NCBI GenBank assembly: GCA_038206985.1
Contig: JBBRAH010000012.1
Coordinates: 1 to 64,000, forward strand
Reading direction: 5' to 3'
DNA from: CAXMST01 sp038206985
Lineage (GTDB): Bacteria > Actinomycetota > Thermoleophilia > Solirubrobacterales > 70-9
DNA length: 64,000 nt
Below are positions 8,350 to 17,087 of this stretch, piece by piece (positions within the stretch are counted from its first letter, which is position 1; the number at the start of each line of letters is the position of its first letter). Both the position numbers and the translations under genes were made by a program. The notes under the pieces were generated by a model. The model ran no database searches. It had not been told where the DNA came from and worked only from the letters and a program-made list of their open reading frames with translations.

Positions 8350-10917
8350 TCAGTTCGCTGTTCGGCTCTCGGGTAATCGGGCGAGGCCTTCCTCGTAGTT
8401 CTCGGTGTAGGCGCGCCAGGCGCCGGACCGCTGCAGGTCGGTCGTCTCCGAGGATAAGACCCTGAGGGTGCGGGTGCCCGCATCACCCTCGAGCGCCGCA
8501 AGACCCAGCTCCGTCAGGACCCGCACGCAACGCGCGGCCACCAGCGGCGAGCGGCGGTAGGACCCGGTACCCACCAGGAGGACGCCGAGTGCCTCTCCTG
8601 AGACGTCTTCGGCGAGCGCGCCTCGATAGACCTCGGCGAGGGCAGGTCGCGGCTGCCAGCGCTCCGCGAGGCACAGCCCGGGCAGCTCGCCCGCGCCGGA
8701 GCTGACGTCGTGGATCAGGCCGGGGCCGGACGAATCGAGCAGCTCGGCGGCGGCCGCGTCGGGCGCCGGATCGACGATCACGACGTGATCCAGCGCCGAG
8801 ACGGCGGCGGGATCCCGCCGCAGTGCCTCCCAGTCCGTCATTACCAGCGTGGCGGCTGAGGCGCAGGCGCTCGCGAGGGACCCGGGCTCGCAGTCGCCGC
8901 AGACGACGGCGTGCGAGGCCCCGAACCGAGCCGGTCGTGCGGCAGCCAGGGCCAGCACTCCCCTGCGCCGGGCATCGGCGCCGAGAACGAGTATTCGCCG
9001 ACCGCTCGAGAGTAGCTCCGCGATCAGTGCCACGGGCGAGCGCGCGTCGTGGGAGATCCGCGTCCGGACAGTGGCGGACTCCGCCGATGTGTCGCCTGCT
9101 CGCTGTGTCCCCGGCTCGCGCTTGAGCTCGGCCTCGAACTCCCGCCACCAGACCGCGTCGGCGGCGATGGCGCAGGCGCAGGAGGCGCTGCCGGGCAGCG
9201 CCTCTCCCCCGCTCTCCGCGCGGGCCAGCACAGCCCGCGGCTCGACCGACCCGTTCCAGTGGTTGAGCTCGAGCCGCACGGTGAGGTCGGCGGGCCCGGC
9301 CTCCGCCTTAGCGAGCGAGCGACTGGCATTGAAGGCGACGGCGCTCGCCTTGCCGCCGCCGCTGCTGAAGTTGAACCTGGCATGACGACCGCCTTCCCCC
9401 ATGGGCCGTACGTCCCCGACGCTGGCCCAGGGGACGAGCAGGCGGACCTCGGGGTTTCCCTGGCCGAAGGGCCCCAGGTCACCGAGCTGCTCGGCGGCCC
9501 GGATGTCCAGCGCCTCGGCACCGACGACCGCGTCGATCCGCTCGATCCGCTCCGGGGGTCCCTCCGGAAGCAGGCACTCGGCCGCGGCGGCGAAGTCGCG
9601 GCGAAACGCTTCGATCGACGAAGACTCGAGCTCCAGGCCCGCCGCCGCCTTGTGCCCGCCGAAGCGCAGCAGATGCCCGGAGCACTCCTGCAAGGCGGCA
9701 AGCAGGTCGAAACCGGGAATGCTGCGACCCGAACCCTTGGCTTTGCCATCGGGGCCGATCGAAAGCAGGATCGCCGGGCGCCCGTGCCGCTCGACGACGC
9801 GCGAGGCCGCGATCCCGACCACACCGGGATGCCAGCCCTCGCCCGCGAGCACGAGCGCGGCCGCATCCCGGAGCTCGTCGGGAAGCTCGCGCCGCGCGGC
9901 CTCGGCCGCTGTGCTGACCTCGCGCTCGACCTCGCGGCGCTCGTAGTTGGCGGCGTCGAGCTCCGCGGCGATCCTCGCCGCCCGCTCCGGGTCCTCGGTG
10001 ATCAGCAACTCGACCCCCGCGTCCGCCCGGTAGAGGCGACCTGCGGCATTCAGCCGGGGCGCGATGCGGAAGGCGATGTCACCCTCGTCCAGATGCTCGG
10101 GCTCTACCCGCGCGGCGTCGAGCAGTGCCCTGACACCGGGCCGCCGAGCGCGGCGCAGCTCCGCGATCCCCGCCCGCGTCAGGGTCCGGTTCTCGTCCAG
10201 CAGGGGCACCATGTCGGCGATCGTCGCCAGGGCCACGAGGTCGAGGTGGCCGCCGGCCGCCGCACCCATTCCATCGGCGGCGTCGAGGGCCTCGACCAGC
10301 TTGTGAGCGACGCCCGCGCCGCAGAGACCCTCGAATGGATAGCCGGAGACGGCCGGGTGCACGATCGGGCATTCGGGCAGCACATCCCCTGGCTGGTGGT
10401 GGTCGGTGACCACGGTCGCGATCCCGAGAGCCGTGGCCATGGCGACCTCGTCCGGGCAGGCGATCCCGCAGTCGGCTGTGATCAGCAGAGCGGTGCCACG
10501 CTCGGCGGCCCGGGCGATGGTCCCGTCGGAGAGCCCATAGCCGTCCGCCGAGCGATCGGGAATCAGCCAGTCGCAATCGGCTCCGCGGGAGCGCAGTGCG
10601 GTGAGGAGGATCGCCGTGGACGCCATGCCGTCGACGTCGTAGTCGCCGTGGATCGTGATCCGCTTCCCGGCGGCCGCCGCGGCGAGAATCTGCTCGGCGA
10701 TCGCCTCGATACCGTCGAAACCACGGAAATCGTGACTCTGCCCGGCGCTGATGAAGGCCTCCGCGGCAGCCACGGTCCGGAAGCCGCGGCGCACGAGGGT
10801 GATCGCCACGGGCTCGGCGAGGTCGAGCGCGCGCATCAGCTCCCGCGCCTCCTCGTACTCATAGGGCTCGGCCTCGTACTGCGCTGTGGCGGTGACTGCG
10901 ATCGGCTCAGTTTGCAC
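8350..10917 (-). CDS. recJ: Single-stranded-DNA exonuclease RecJ
   Basis: An 855-residue DHH-family 5'-3' ssDNA exonuclease used in recombination and mismatch or base-excision repair. Motif I is GDYDVDG (91-97), the DHH motif is in TDHHQPGD (172-174), and the DHHA1-type RFGGHKAAAGLE is near residue 420. The ~270-residue tail is longer than in E. coli RecJ. The GTG at 10917 is chosen because similarity begins just after it; the longer open frame to 11100 would overlap the neighbouring gene and is Pro/Arg-rich without family features. No clear ribosome-binding site is visible, so the start is uncertain by several codons. Confidence 0.93.
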   Translation of the reverse strand: MQTEPIAVTATAQYEAEPYEYEEARELMRALDLAEPVAITLVRRGFRTVAAAEAFISAGQSHDFRGFDGIEAIAEQILAAAAAGKRITIHGDYDVDGMASTAILLTALRSRGADCDWLIPDRSADGYGLSDGTIARAAERGTALLITADCGIACPDEVAMATALGIATVVTDHHQPGDVLPECPIVHPAVSGYPFEGLCGAGVAHKLVEALDAADGMGAAAGGHLDLVALATIADMVPLLDENRTLTRAGIAELRRARRPGVRALLDAARVEPEHLDEGDIAFRIAPRLNAAGRLYRADAGVELLITEDPERAARIAAELDAANYERREVEREVSTAAEAARRELPDELRDAAALVLAGEGWHPGVVGIAASRVVERHGRPAILLSIGPDGKAKGSGRSIPGFDLLAALQECSGHLLRFGGHKAAAGLELESSSIEAFRRDFAAAAECLLPEGPPERIERIDAVVGAEALDIRAAEQLGDLGPFGQGNPEVRLLVPWASVGDVRPMGEGGRHARFNFSSGGGKASAVAFNASRSLAKAEAGPADLTVRLELNHWNGSVEPRAVLARAESGGEALPGSASCACAIAADAVWWREFEAELKREPGTQRAGDTSAESATVRTRISHDARSPVALIAELLSSGRRILVLGADARRRGVLALAAARPARFGASHAVVCGDCEPGSLASACASAATLVMTDWEALRRDPAAVSALDHVVIVDPAPDAAAAELLDSSGPGLIHDVSSGAGELPGLCLAERWQPRPALAEVYRGALAEDVSGEALGVLLVGTGSYRRSPLVAARCVRVLTELGLAALEGDAGTRTLRVLSSETTDLQRSGAWRAYTENYEEGLARLPESRTAN

Positions 10918-11027
10918 CCGGTCAAGGCTGCCAGCGGGGGTGGACGGATCAGGGCCCGCCTTTATCCCCGTGGATGCGGCGAATTCGCCGGCAGGGAATA
11001 CGCGCAGGGCGGAACCCGGCGGGCCGC

Positions 11028-11303
11028 TCAGACGAGCGGAGGGTTCGCCTGCTCGTGGCGCACGCCCAGTGCGTAGACGAGACCCAGGCCGAGCAGGCAC
11101 CCTGGAACCGCTGCGAGGACGGTGAGCAGGTCGGTCTGGCCGATGCTGTCACCGATCGCCACCTGCCAGATCGCCCCGGAGAGGAGCGCGCCGAGCATCG
11201 CCCCGCCGAAGGCACCAACGATGCCTCCGCGGAAGCGGTCGGGGACGAACACGGTGAAGTGCCAGATCGCAATGCCGAGTGTGAGCCAGACGAGAACCGC
11301 CAT
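11028..11303 (-). CDS. Small membrane protein, GlsB/YeaQ-like
   Basis: A 91-residue protein with three hydrophobic stretches (about 2-20, 26-48 and 58-80) and a glycine-rich middle, GGIVGAFGGAMLGALLSG, resembling the GlsB/YeaQ/YmgE (transglycosylase-associated) small membrane proteins linked to stress. A good ribosome-binding site, GGAGGA at 11311-11316, sits just before the ATG and lies inside the end of secDF, so it is probably co-expressed with it. Function is not established for the family. Confidence 0.7.
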   Translation of the reverse strand: MAVLVWLTLGIAIWHFTVFVPDRFRGGIVGAFGGAMLGALLSGAIWQVAIGDSIGQTDLLTVLAAVPGCLLGLGLVYALGVRHEQANPPLV

Positions 11304-11312
11304 CAGTTCCTC

Positions 11313-14225
11313 CTACCGGGGCCTTCCATGTTTGCGTTGCCGCTCCCGTCGCTCCTTGCGCTGGCGGCGGACCTCGCGCTTGCGCTCGCGTTCGGCTACT
11401 TCCTCGGGAGTGAGGCCCTCATCGACATCGGGGGTCGGCACCGCTTCGCGGCCGGAGCCGGACTCGGGATCGGCGGCGGGCTGTGCGCCTGAGAAGTCGG
11501 TACCGACGGGCATGGCGTCGTCGCTCACACCGTCGTCGTAGCGCCCCTTGCCGTTGCCATCGCCCCCACTCGGGAGTTCCGGCGCGTCGTCGGGACCGTC
11601 GCCGACCCGGGCGACCTCGTTCATCTCCGGGAATGGCGGAACCTTGCCCATGAGCTCGCGGATCCGGGCAGCCCGGGCACGATAGCCGGGTTCTCGCTCC
11701 TTCCAGGCGATCAGCACGGGGGCGGCGATGAACAGGGACGAATAGGTACCCGAAATGAGGCCGACTGCCATCGCGAAGGCGAAGTCGGTCAGCGTCTCGC
11801 CGCCGAAGATCATGATCACCGTCACCAGGAAGACGGTCGAGAGCCCGGTAATCAGGGATCGCGTCAAGACCTCGTTCAGCGAGCGGTTTGCGATCTGGGC
11901 AAAGGTCGCTCGCGGCAGGCGCGGCACATTTTCACGTATGCGGTCGAAGACGATCACGCAGTCATAGAGTGAATAGCCGAGGATCGTCAGCAGCGCGGCC
12001 ACGGTGGCGCTCGAGACCTCGCGCCCGGCAAGTGAGTAGATGCCGGCAGTGATCAGGAGGTCGTGGACGACCGCGATGAGGACCGGGACCGCGTACTTGG
12101 CCTCGAAGCGGAAGGCGACGTAGGCGCTGATCAGAATCAGCGAGAAGATGATCGCGTAGACAGCGCTGCGGGCGATCTGCTCGCCGAACGTCGGGCCCAC
12201 TGTGTCGCTGTCGAACCCGCCCTCCGTCTCGTCCTCGGCGCCCAGAGCCAGCCCGAAGTCGTCGTCGAGTTGATCCTGGACCAGGCCCACCTGATCGGGC
12301 TGCACGTCGGCCTGGATCTGGACCACGTTGTCACCGAACTCGGGCTCGGAGACCGCCTGGATCTTGGCCGAGTCAGCCTCTTCGACGCCCGCTGCGCTCA
12401 GCGAAGAGCGCACCTCCTCGATCGATGCAGACTCGACCAGCGATGCCTTGATCCGGGTCCCTGACTCGAAATCGATCCCGAAGTTCAGCTGCGCCGTGGC
12501 GAAGGAGATCGCGCCGATCGCGAGAATCGCGCCCGAGGCGGAGAAGAACCACTTGCTGAGCCCGGCGAAATCAATTCCCCAGCGCTTCGTCCCGTCCCCG
12601 GCGCCGACGAACTTCGGGTCGGTGAGCAGGCGCGAGCGACCCAGCAGGCCGAGCACGGCCCGGGTGAAGACCACCGCGGTGAACAGGGAGACGAGCACGC
12701 CGATACCGAGCGTGAAGGCGAAGCCCTTGACCCCACCGGTGGCCAGCCCGAACAGCACGAACGCCGTCAGCAGCGTGATCACGTTGGCGTCGATGATCGT
12801 CCCGATGCCCTTGCGGTAGCCGGTGGTAATCGCACTCAGCATGGAATGGCCGCGCCCGGCTTCCTCCTTGATCCGCTCGAAGATGACGATGTTCGAGTCC
12901 GCGGCCACACCTATGGTCAGGATCAATCCCGCGATTCCCGGCAGCGTCAGCGTGATCGGGATCAACTTCATCATCGCGAAGAAGAAGATCGCGTAGACCA
13001 CCAGGCCGAGCGTGGCGACGAGGCCGAGGAAGCGGTAGTAGAAGAGCAGGAAGAGGACGACAAGGGCGAGACCGATCAGTCCGGCCAGCGTCGCCTGATC
13101 GAGAGCCTGCTGGCCCAGGGTCGCTGAGATCGTGCTCTGGCTGACCAGGGTGAGGCTCACGGGCAGGGCGCCGATCCGCAGAGAGTTGGCCAGGTCCTGA
13201 GCCTCCTGGATCCCGAACCCACCCGAGATCTGGGCGCCGGTGCGTCCGTCGATACCGCTCGGGTTCTCAGCGGGGTCGATGACCGGCCGGGAGACGATCG
13301 AGTCATCGAGCACGATCGCGAACGAGTTCGGAGTCTGGCCGAGCGTCGCGAGTCCGCGCGTGGCGATCTCCGCCGTCACTTCCTGGAACTGCTGGCGCCC
13401 CTTGTCGGTGAAGTCGAAGGTGACGTTCGGCTGGTTGGTCTGCGGATCGAAGTTCTGCTCCGGGTTCCTGATGTCCTCGCCGGAGAGGCTCGGACGGTCT
13501 CTGAGAACCAGGTAGCGCTCGGCGCTGAGCTCGTCGCCGCTGCCGTCGCTGCTGGTCTGGTTCTGATCCTCGACGACGATCGTGCCCTGTGGCACCTCGA
13601 CGATCTCGACCTGGTCGTCGGGCAGTGCCAGGACGTCCGGCAGGCCCGTGAGGTCGGAGCGGGTGTCGTCGGGACCGCCGACGAGCTCCTTGGTCTCCTC
13701 GTTGAAGGCGTAGTAGCGGGCCCCGGTCGTCGTGCAGGCGTCCTGGAAGCACTCGGGCTTCTGCTTGGAGGCCAGCTTGACCGCGTCATAGATCCTCGCC
13801 GTGGAGTTGGCCGCGATCTCGTTCGGATCGATCGGCGGCTCGACTCCGCTCTGGAGCGGGATGATGTTCGGCTCGAGATCGTAGAAGTAGAGCTGTGCTG
13901 TGGTGCCGACCTGTTCCTGGGCACGCTGGATGTCCTGGACATCGGGCAGGTTGACCTGGATTGATGTCGCGCCGAGCTGGGAGATCTCCGGCTCCGCCAC
14001 ACCGAGGGAGTCGACGCGATCGCGGACGATCTCGATCGCCCGCTGGATGTCGTCGGGCTGCGGGTCGGGGTTCTGCGGAGTCCCCTGCGCCTCGAAGACG
14101 AGCTGGGTGCCGCCGCGCAGGTCGAGACCCAGCTTCGTGTCCTTCGTGAAGATCGCCGCCAGCGATCCGGCCAGCAGCAGGGAGACGAACAGGACCACCA
14201 GCACGTTTGTACGTCGGCTACCCAT
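11313..14225 (-). CDS. secDF: Fused protein-export subunits SecD-SecF
   Basis: A single 970-residue polypeptide covers both SecD and SecF, the proton-driven accessory subunits that pull proteins out of the SecYEG channel. SecD: first TM helix at about 7-27, GLDLRGGTQLVFE at 33-45, a large periplasmic domain, and AADSNIVIFERIKEE in the membrane domain. SecF begins near residue 545 with GIDFESGTRI following, and SLYDCVIVFDRIREN near 755. The last ~110 residues are a charged, low-complexity cytoplasmic tail ending in Arg/Lys. In Mycobacterium secD and secF are separate genes at the matching position. ATG 14225, 22 nt after the PAS/zinc protein gene. Confidence 0.96.
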   Translation of the reverse strand: MGSRRTNVLVVLFVSLLLAGSLAAIFTKDTKLGLDLRGGTQLVFEAQGTPQNPDPQPDDIQRAIEIVRDRVDSLGVAEPEISQLGATSIQVNLPDVQDIQRAQEQVGTTAQLYFYDLEPNIIPLQSGVEPPIDPNEIAANSTARIYDAVKLASKQKPECFQDACTTTGARYYAFNEETKELVGGPDDTRSDLTGLPDVLALPDDQVEIVEVPQGTIVVEDQNQTSSDGSGDELSAERYLVLRDRPSLSGEDIRNPEQNFDPQTNQPNVTFDFTDKGRQQFQEVTAEIATRGLATLGQTPNSFAIVLDDSIVSRPVIDPAENPSGIDGRTGAQISGGFGIQEAQDLANSLRIGALPVSLTLVSQSTISATLGQQALDQATLAGLIGLALVVLFLLFYYRFLGLVATLGLVVYAIFFFAMMKLIPITLTLPGIAGLILTIGVAADSNIVIFERIKEEAGRGHSMLSAITTGYRKGIGTIIDANVITLLTAFVLFGLATGGVKGFAFTLGIGVLVSLFTAVVFTRAVLGLLGRSRLLTDPKFVGAGDGTKRWGIDFAGLSKWFFSASGAILAIGAISFATAQLNFGIDFESGTRIKASLVESASIEEVRSSLSAAGVEEADSAKIQAVSEPEFGDNVVQIQADVQPDQVGLVQDQLDDDFGLALGAEDETEGGFDSDTVGPTFGEQIARSAVYAIIFSLILISAYVAFRFEAKYAVPVLIAVVHDLLITAGIYSLAGREVSSATVAALLTILGYSLYDCVIVFDRIRENVPRLPRATFAQIANRSLNEVLTRSLITGLSTVFLVTVIMIFGGETLTDFAFAMAVGLISGTYSSLFIAAPVLIAWKEREPGYRARAARIRELMGKVPPFPEMNEVARVGDGPDDAPELPSGGDGNGKGRYDDGVSDDAMPVGTDFSGAQPAADPESGSGREAVPTPDVDEGLTPEEVAERERKREVRRQRKERRERQRKHGRPR

Positions 14226-14247
14226 GATCTCTCACCCCCTGCGCCGC

Positions 14248-14733
14248 CTACTCCGGCGTCAGCACGAGCAGCAGCCCGCCGTCGTCGTCGTAGGCAGGGA
14301 AGACATCGGCCACGGCCTTGGCCGGCAGATCGCCCTCGGCGTGGACTTCGACGCGCTTGCCGAGCGAGCGTACGCCCCACTCCAGGGTCGTCTCGATCGG
14401 ATCGGTCTTGCCGTTGCTGTCGGTGTCGGCGCTCTCGCCGCCATCGCCCGGGTCGATCCATTCGAGTCCGAGCACATCGGTCACCGCGCGGCCGATGACG
14501 TCCTCGTCGGTGAGCCCGGTCAGTTCGAAGCCACCGCGACCGACATCGAGCACGCGGCCCTGTTGGTCGCAGGTGAAGAACGCGGCGTCGGGGGCCGGGT
14601 AGTAGTCGTCGAGCAGCTCGAAGACGAAGCCGAAGCCGCATTTGGAGCAGCCCTTCGGGCGCGAACTCAGGCCGGCCTTGCGCTCGGCGCTCTGTTCGCG
14701 GTTACCGCAGTTCGGGCAGATGAAGAATGGCAC
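14248..14733 (-). CDS. PAS-like protein with N-terminal zinc ribbon
   Basis: A 161-residue protein of unknown role. C6/C9 and C29/C32 (CPNC and CSKC) form a likely zinc ribbon. Residues ~45-115 resemble a PAS fold: predicted sensor strand DAAFFTCDQQGRVLDVGRG, then FELTGLTDEDVIGR. No output domain follows. It sits between ruvB and secDF on the same strand, 22 nt before secDF, suggesting co-transcription with secretion genes. A possible job is sensing a ligand or redox/metal state and acting through a partner; this is inference. Confidence 0.75.
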   Translation of the reverse strand: MPFFICPNCGNREQSAERKAGLSSRPKGCSKCGFGFVFELLDDYYPAPDAAFFTCDQQGRVLDVGRGGFELTGLTDEDVIGRAVTDVLGLEWIDPGDGGESADTDSNGKTDPIETTLEWGVRSLGKRVEVHAEGDLPAKAVADVFPAYDDDGGLLLVLTPE

Positions 14734-14803
14734 GGGAGGAAGGCTATTGAATCGAGGCCACGCACCCGGGCGGGAAGCTTCCCGCGGCGGTCCGGTCGCG
14801 CCC

Positions 14804-15868
14804 TTAGAACAGGCTCGCGGCCCCGTCCGGTACCGGGAGCCCGAGATGCGCGAAACCCCGCTCGGTGAGCACCCGTCCCCGCTGCGTCCGTTTGATCAAG
14901 CCCTGCTGGAGCAGGTAAGGCTCGTAGACATCCTCGATCGTGTCCTGCTCCTCGTCCACGGCGGCCGCCAGGGTCGAAAGCCCGACCGGGCCGCCGGAGA
15001 ACTTCTCGGCGATCGCGCCGAGGATCGCCCGGTCGTGGCGATCGAGTCCGGCCGAGTCGACCTCGAGCATCTCGAGGGCCTCGTCGGCGATCTGTGCGGT
15101 CACGACGCCCGTGCCGCGCACCTCGGCGAAATCACGGACCCGCTTGAGCAGTCGGTTGGCCACTCGCGGCGTTCCGCGTGAGCGCGTCGCGATCGCGATC
15201 GTGCCGGCGGGCTCGATCTCGACCCCGAGGATGCCCGCGGAGCGCTCGACGATCAGGGCCAGATCCGCCGGGTCGTAATGCTCGAGCCGGTGGCTGAGCC
15301 CGAAGCGGTCGCGCAACGGCGTGGTCAGCAGGCCGGCGCGGGTCGTGGCGCCAACGAGTGTGAAGTCCGGCAGATCGAGGGTCACGGTCCGTGCCCCGGC
15401 GCCCTGGCCGAGGACGACGGGGAGCTGGCGGTCCTCCATGGCGGGATAGAGCGTCTCCTCGATCGCGCGGTTGAGGCGGTGAATCTCGTCCACGAAAAAC
15501 ACCGAGCCGGGCTCCAGGGTGGTGAGGAAGCTCGCGACGTCGGCCTTGCGCTCGAGGGCCGGGCCGGCGGTCTGCACCATCGGCACGCCGAGCTCCGCGG
15601 CGATGATCGTCGCCAACGAGGTCTTGCCGAGCCCCGGCGGACCCGCGAGCAGAACGTGATCGAGCGGCTCGCCGCGCTGCTTAGCGGCGGCGATGAAGAT
15701 CTCGAGCTGACCGGTGACCTGCTCCTGGTTGACGAAATCGCCCAGCGTCCTGGGTCGCAGGCTGCGATCGAGGTCCTCCTCCCCGCTCTCGATTCGAGCG
15801 TCGGCGATCCGGGGCTCCGCGTCCGCTTCCGCGGCGGCCTGGTTCAGGGGGATGCGCTTTACCGACAT
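14804..15868 (-). CDS. ruvB: Holliday junction branch-migration ATPase RuvB
   Basis: A 354-residue AAA+ helicase subunit. Walker A GPPGLGKT at 76-83, Walker B DEIH at 127-130, sensor GATTRAG near 174, and a C-terminal winged-helix DNA-binding domain containing LLQQGLIKRTQRGR. With RuvA it drives branch migration of Holliday junctions during recombinational repair. It lies 12 nt downstream of ruvA in a ruvC-ruvA-ruvB string. The start MSVKRIPLNQ precedes a variable ~30-residue leader. Confidence 0.97.
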   Translation of the reverse strand: MSVKRIPLNQAAAEADAEPRIADARIESGEEDLDRSLRPRTLGDFVNQEQVTGQLEIFIAAAKQRGEPLDHVLLAGPPGLGKTSLATIIAAELGVPMVQTAGPALERKADVASFLTTLEPGSVFFVDEIHRLNRAIEETLYPAMEDRQLPVVLGQGAGARTVTLDLPDFTLVGATTRAGLLTTPLRDRFGLSHRLEHYDPADLALIVERSAGILGVEIEPAGTIAIATRSRGTPRVANRLLKRVRDFAEVRGTGVVTAQIADEALEMLEVDSAGLDRHDRAILGAIAEKFSGGPVGLSTLAAAVDEEQDTIEDVYEPYLLQQGLIKRTQRGRVLTERGFAHLGLPVPDGAASLF

Positions 15869-15880
15869 GCGGACCCCAAT

Positions 15881-16495
15881 CTAGATCGCGGTCCGGTCAG
15901 CCCCGGCGCCCGCGGCGCCGCGGAGGGCGGAGCTCAGCAGATCCTCGGCGCTCGTACCGGTTGCCGCGGCAAGAAGTCGCTCCGCCTCCACAGGCGTGTA
16001 GCCGAGCCCGAGCAGGCCCTCGCGGGCCTCCTCGCGGGCGCCGCCCGGGGCAGCGGACTTGCCGGCCGCGTCGGGCACGCTCTCCTCGAGTTCGGCTCTC
16101 ACGCGCTCACGAAGCTCGACGATGATCCGCTCCGCGGTCCGCTTGCCGATCCCCGGTACGGCCTGGAAGCGCTTCGCGTCGCTGCCGGCGATCGCCCGGA
16201 TCAGCTCGCGCGGCGGCCCGTCGGAGAGCGCTGCGAGCGCCACCTTGGGCCCGACGCCGGAGACCGAGATGAGCGAGAGGAAAAGATCCCGCTCCTCCTC
16301 GCTGGCGAAGCCGAAGAGCGTCATCGAGTCGTCGCGGACGATCAGGTGGGCGTGCAGCACGGCGTGCTTGCCGGTGGCGGGCACGGCGCGGAGGGTCTCG
16401 CTGGAAACAGAGAGCCGGTAGCCCACTCCCATCGCATCGATGACCACGTGATCGGGCCGGCGCACGAGCACCTCGCCGCTGACCGAGGCGATCAC
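15881..16495 (-). CDS. ruvA: Holliday junction DNA-binding protein RuvA
   Basis: A 204-residue protein. N-terminal OB fold begins MIASVSGEV, the paired helix-hairpin-helix region includes LISVSGVGPKVALA and VPGIGKRTAERII (about 90-130), and the C-terminal domain (LLGLGYTPVEAERLL) contacts RuvB. RuvA tetramers bind the four-way junction and load RuvB. The GTG start at 16495 overlaps the ruvC stop by four bases (GTGA), so it is translationally coupled to ruvC. Confidence 0.97.
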   Translation of the reverse strand: MIASVSGEVLVRRPDHVVIDAMGVGYRLSVSSETLRAVPATGKHAVLHAHLIVRDDSMTLFGFASEEERDLFLSLISVSGVGPKVALAALSDGPPRELIRAIAGSDAKRFQAVPGIGKRTAERIIVELRERVRAELEESVPDAAGKSAAPGGAREEAREGLLGLGYTPVEAERLLAAATGTSAEDLLSSALRGAAGAGADRTAI

Positions 16496-17037
16496 GAGAG
16501 CATCGCCGCCCTGCCCGGCCCGGCGCCGCTTTCGGGCTGCGGGGTACGGGTGACGCTGATCATCGCCGGCGACTGGGCCGCGTGGCAGATACCGACCGCA
16601 AGTGCGTCGGCGGCGTGCTCGGAGGTGGGGACCGAGGTGAGGCCGAGCAGGGAGCCGACCATGCGCTTGACCTGTTCCTTGTCGGCACCACCACTTCCGC
16701 AGACGGCCATCTTCACCGCCTGCGGGGTGTAGTCGAAGCAGGGAATCCGACGTTGCGCCGCGGCCAGCATCACGACTCCGCGTGCCTGCCCGACGCCCAT
16801 CGCCGAACCGACGTTCTTGCCGAAGTAGAGGCGCTCGAGCGCCAGCGCCTCAGGCTCGTGCCAGTCCAGCAACTCGGCCATGGAGTCATGGATCTGGGCG
16901 AGCCGCTGCTCGATCGACGGTCCGCTCGGGGCCTCGACGACCCCGCCGTCGATCGCCGTCATCCGCGAGCCGGAAACCCGCAACACGCCGAATCCGGTGT
17001 TGGCCAGGCCGGGGTCGATTCCCATAACGATTCGCAT
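16492..17037 (-). CDS. ruvC: Crossover junction endodeoxyribonuclease RuvC
   Basis: A 181-residue resolvase with an RNase H-like fold that cuts Holliday junctions symmetrically. Catalytic acidic residues are visible in MGIDPGLANTG (D8), LERLYFGKN (E68) and SEHAADALAVG (the final Asp). The start at 17037 (MRIVMGIDPG) is the usual family start; a start four codons later would also work. It is the promoter-proximal gene of ruvCAB and is divergent from the CmcI-like gene with a 50 bp gap that must hold both promoters. Confidence 0.96.
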   Translation of the reverse strand: MRIVMGIDPGLANTGFGVLRVSGSRMTAIDGGVVEAPSGPSIEQRLAQIHDSMAELLDWHEPEALALERLYFGKNVGSAMGVGQARGVVMLAAAQRRIPCFDYTPQAVKMAVCGSGGADKEQVKRMVGSLLGLTSVPTSEHAADALAVGICHAAQSPAMISVTRTPQPESGAGPGRAAMLS

Positions 17038-17087
17038 CCGATACTGATTCTGCGCCCCGCCCCGGATGCCTTCCCCGGAGCACTATC

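Noticed and set aside
6875..8398. 507-codon open frame on the plus strand opposite rel
   Set aside because: Low-complexity Leu/Gly/Asp/Val-rich translation with no motifs; it is the antisense shadow of a clear rel gene.
9049..11076. 675-codon plus-strand open frame opposite recJ
   Set aside because: Antisense shadow caused by high GC; recJ motifs on the minus strand are unambiguous.
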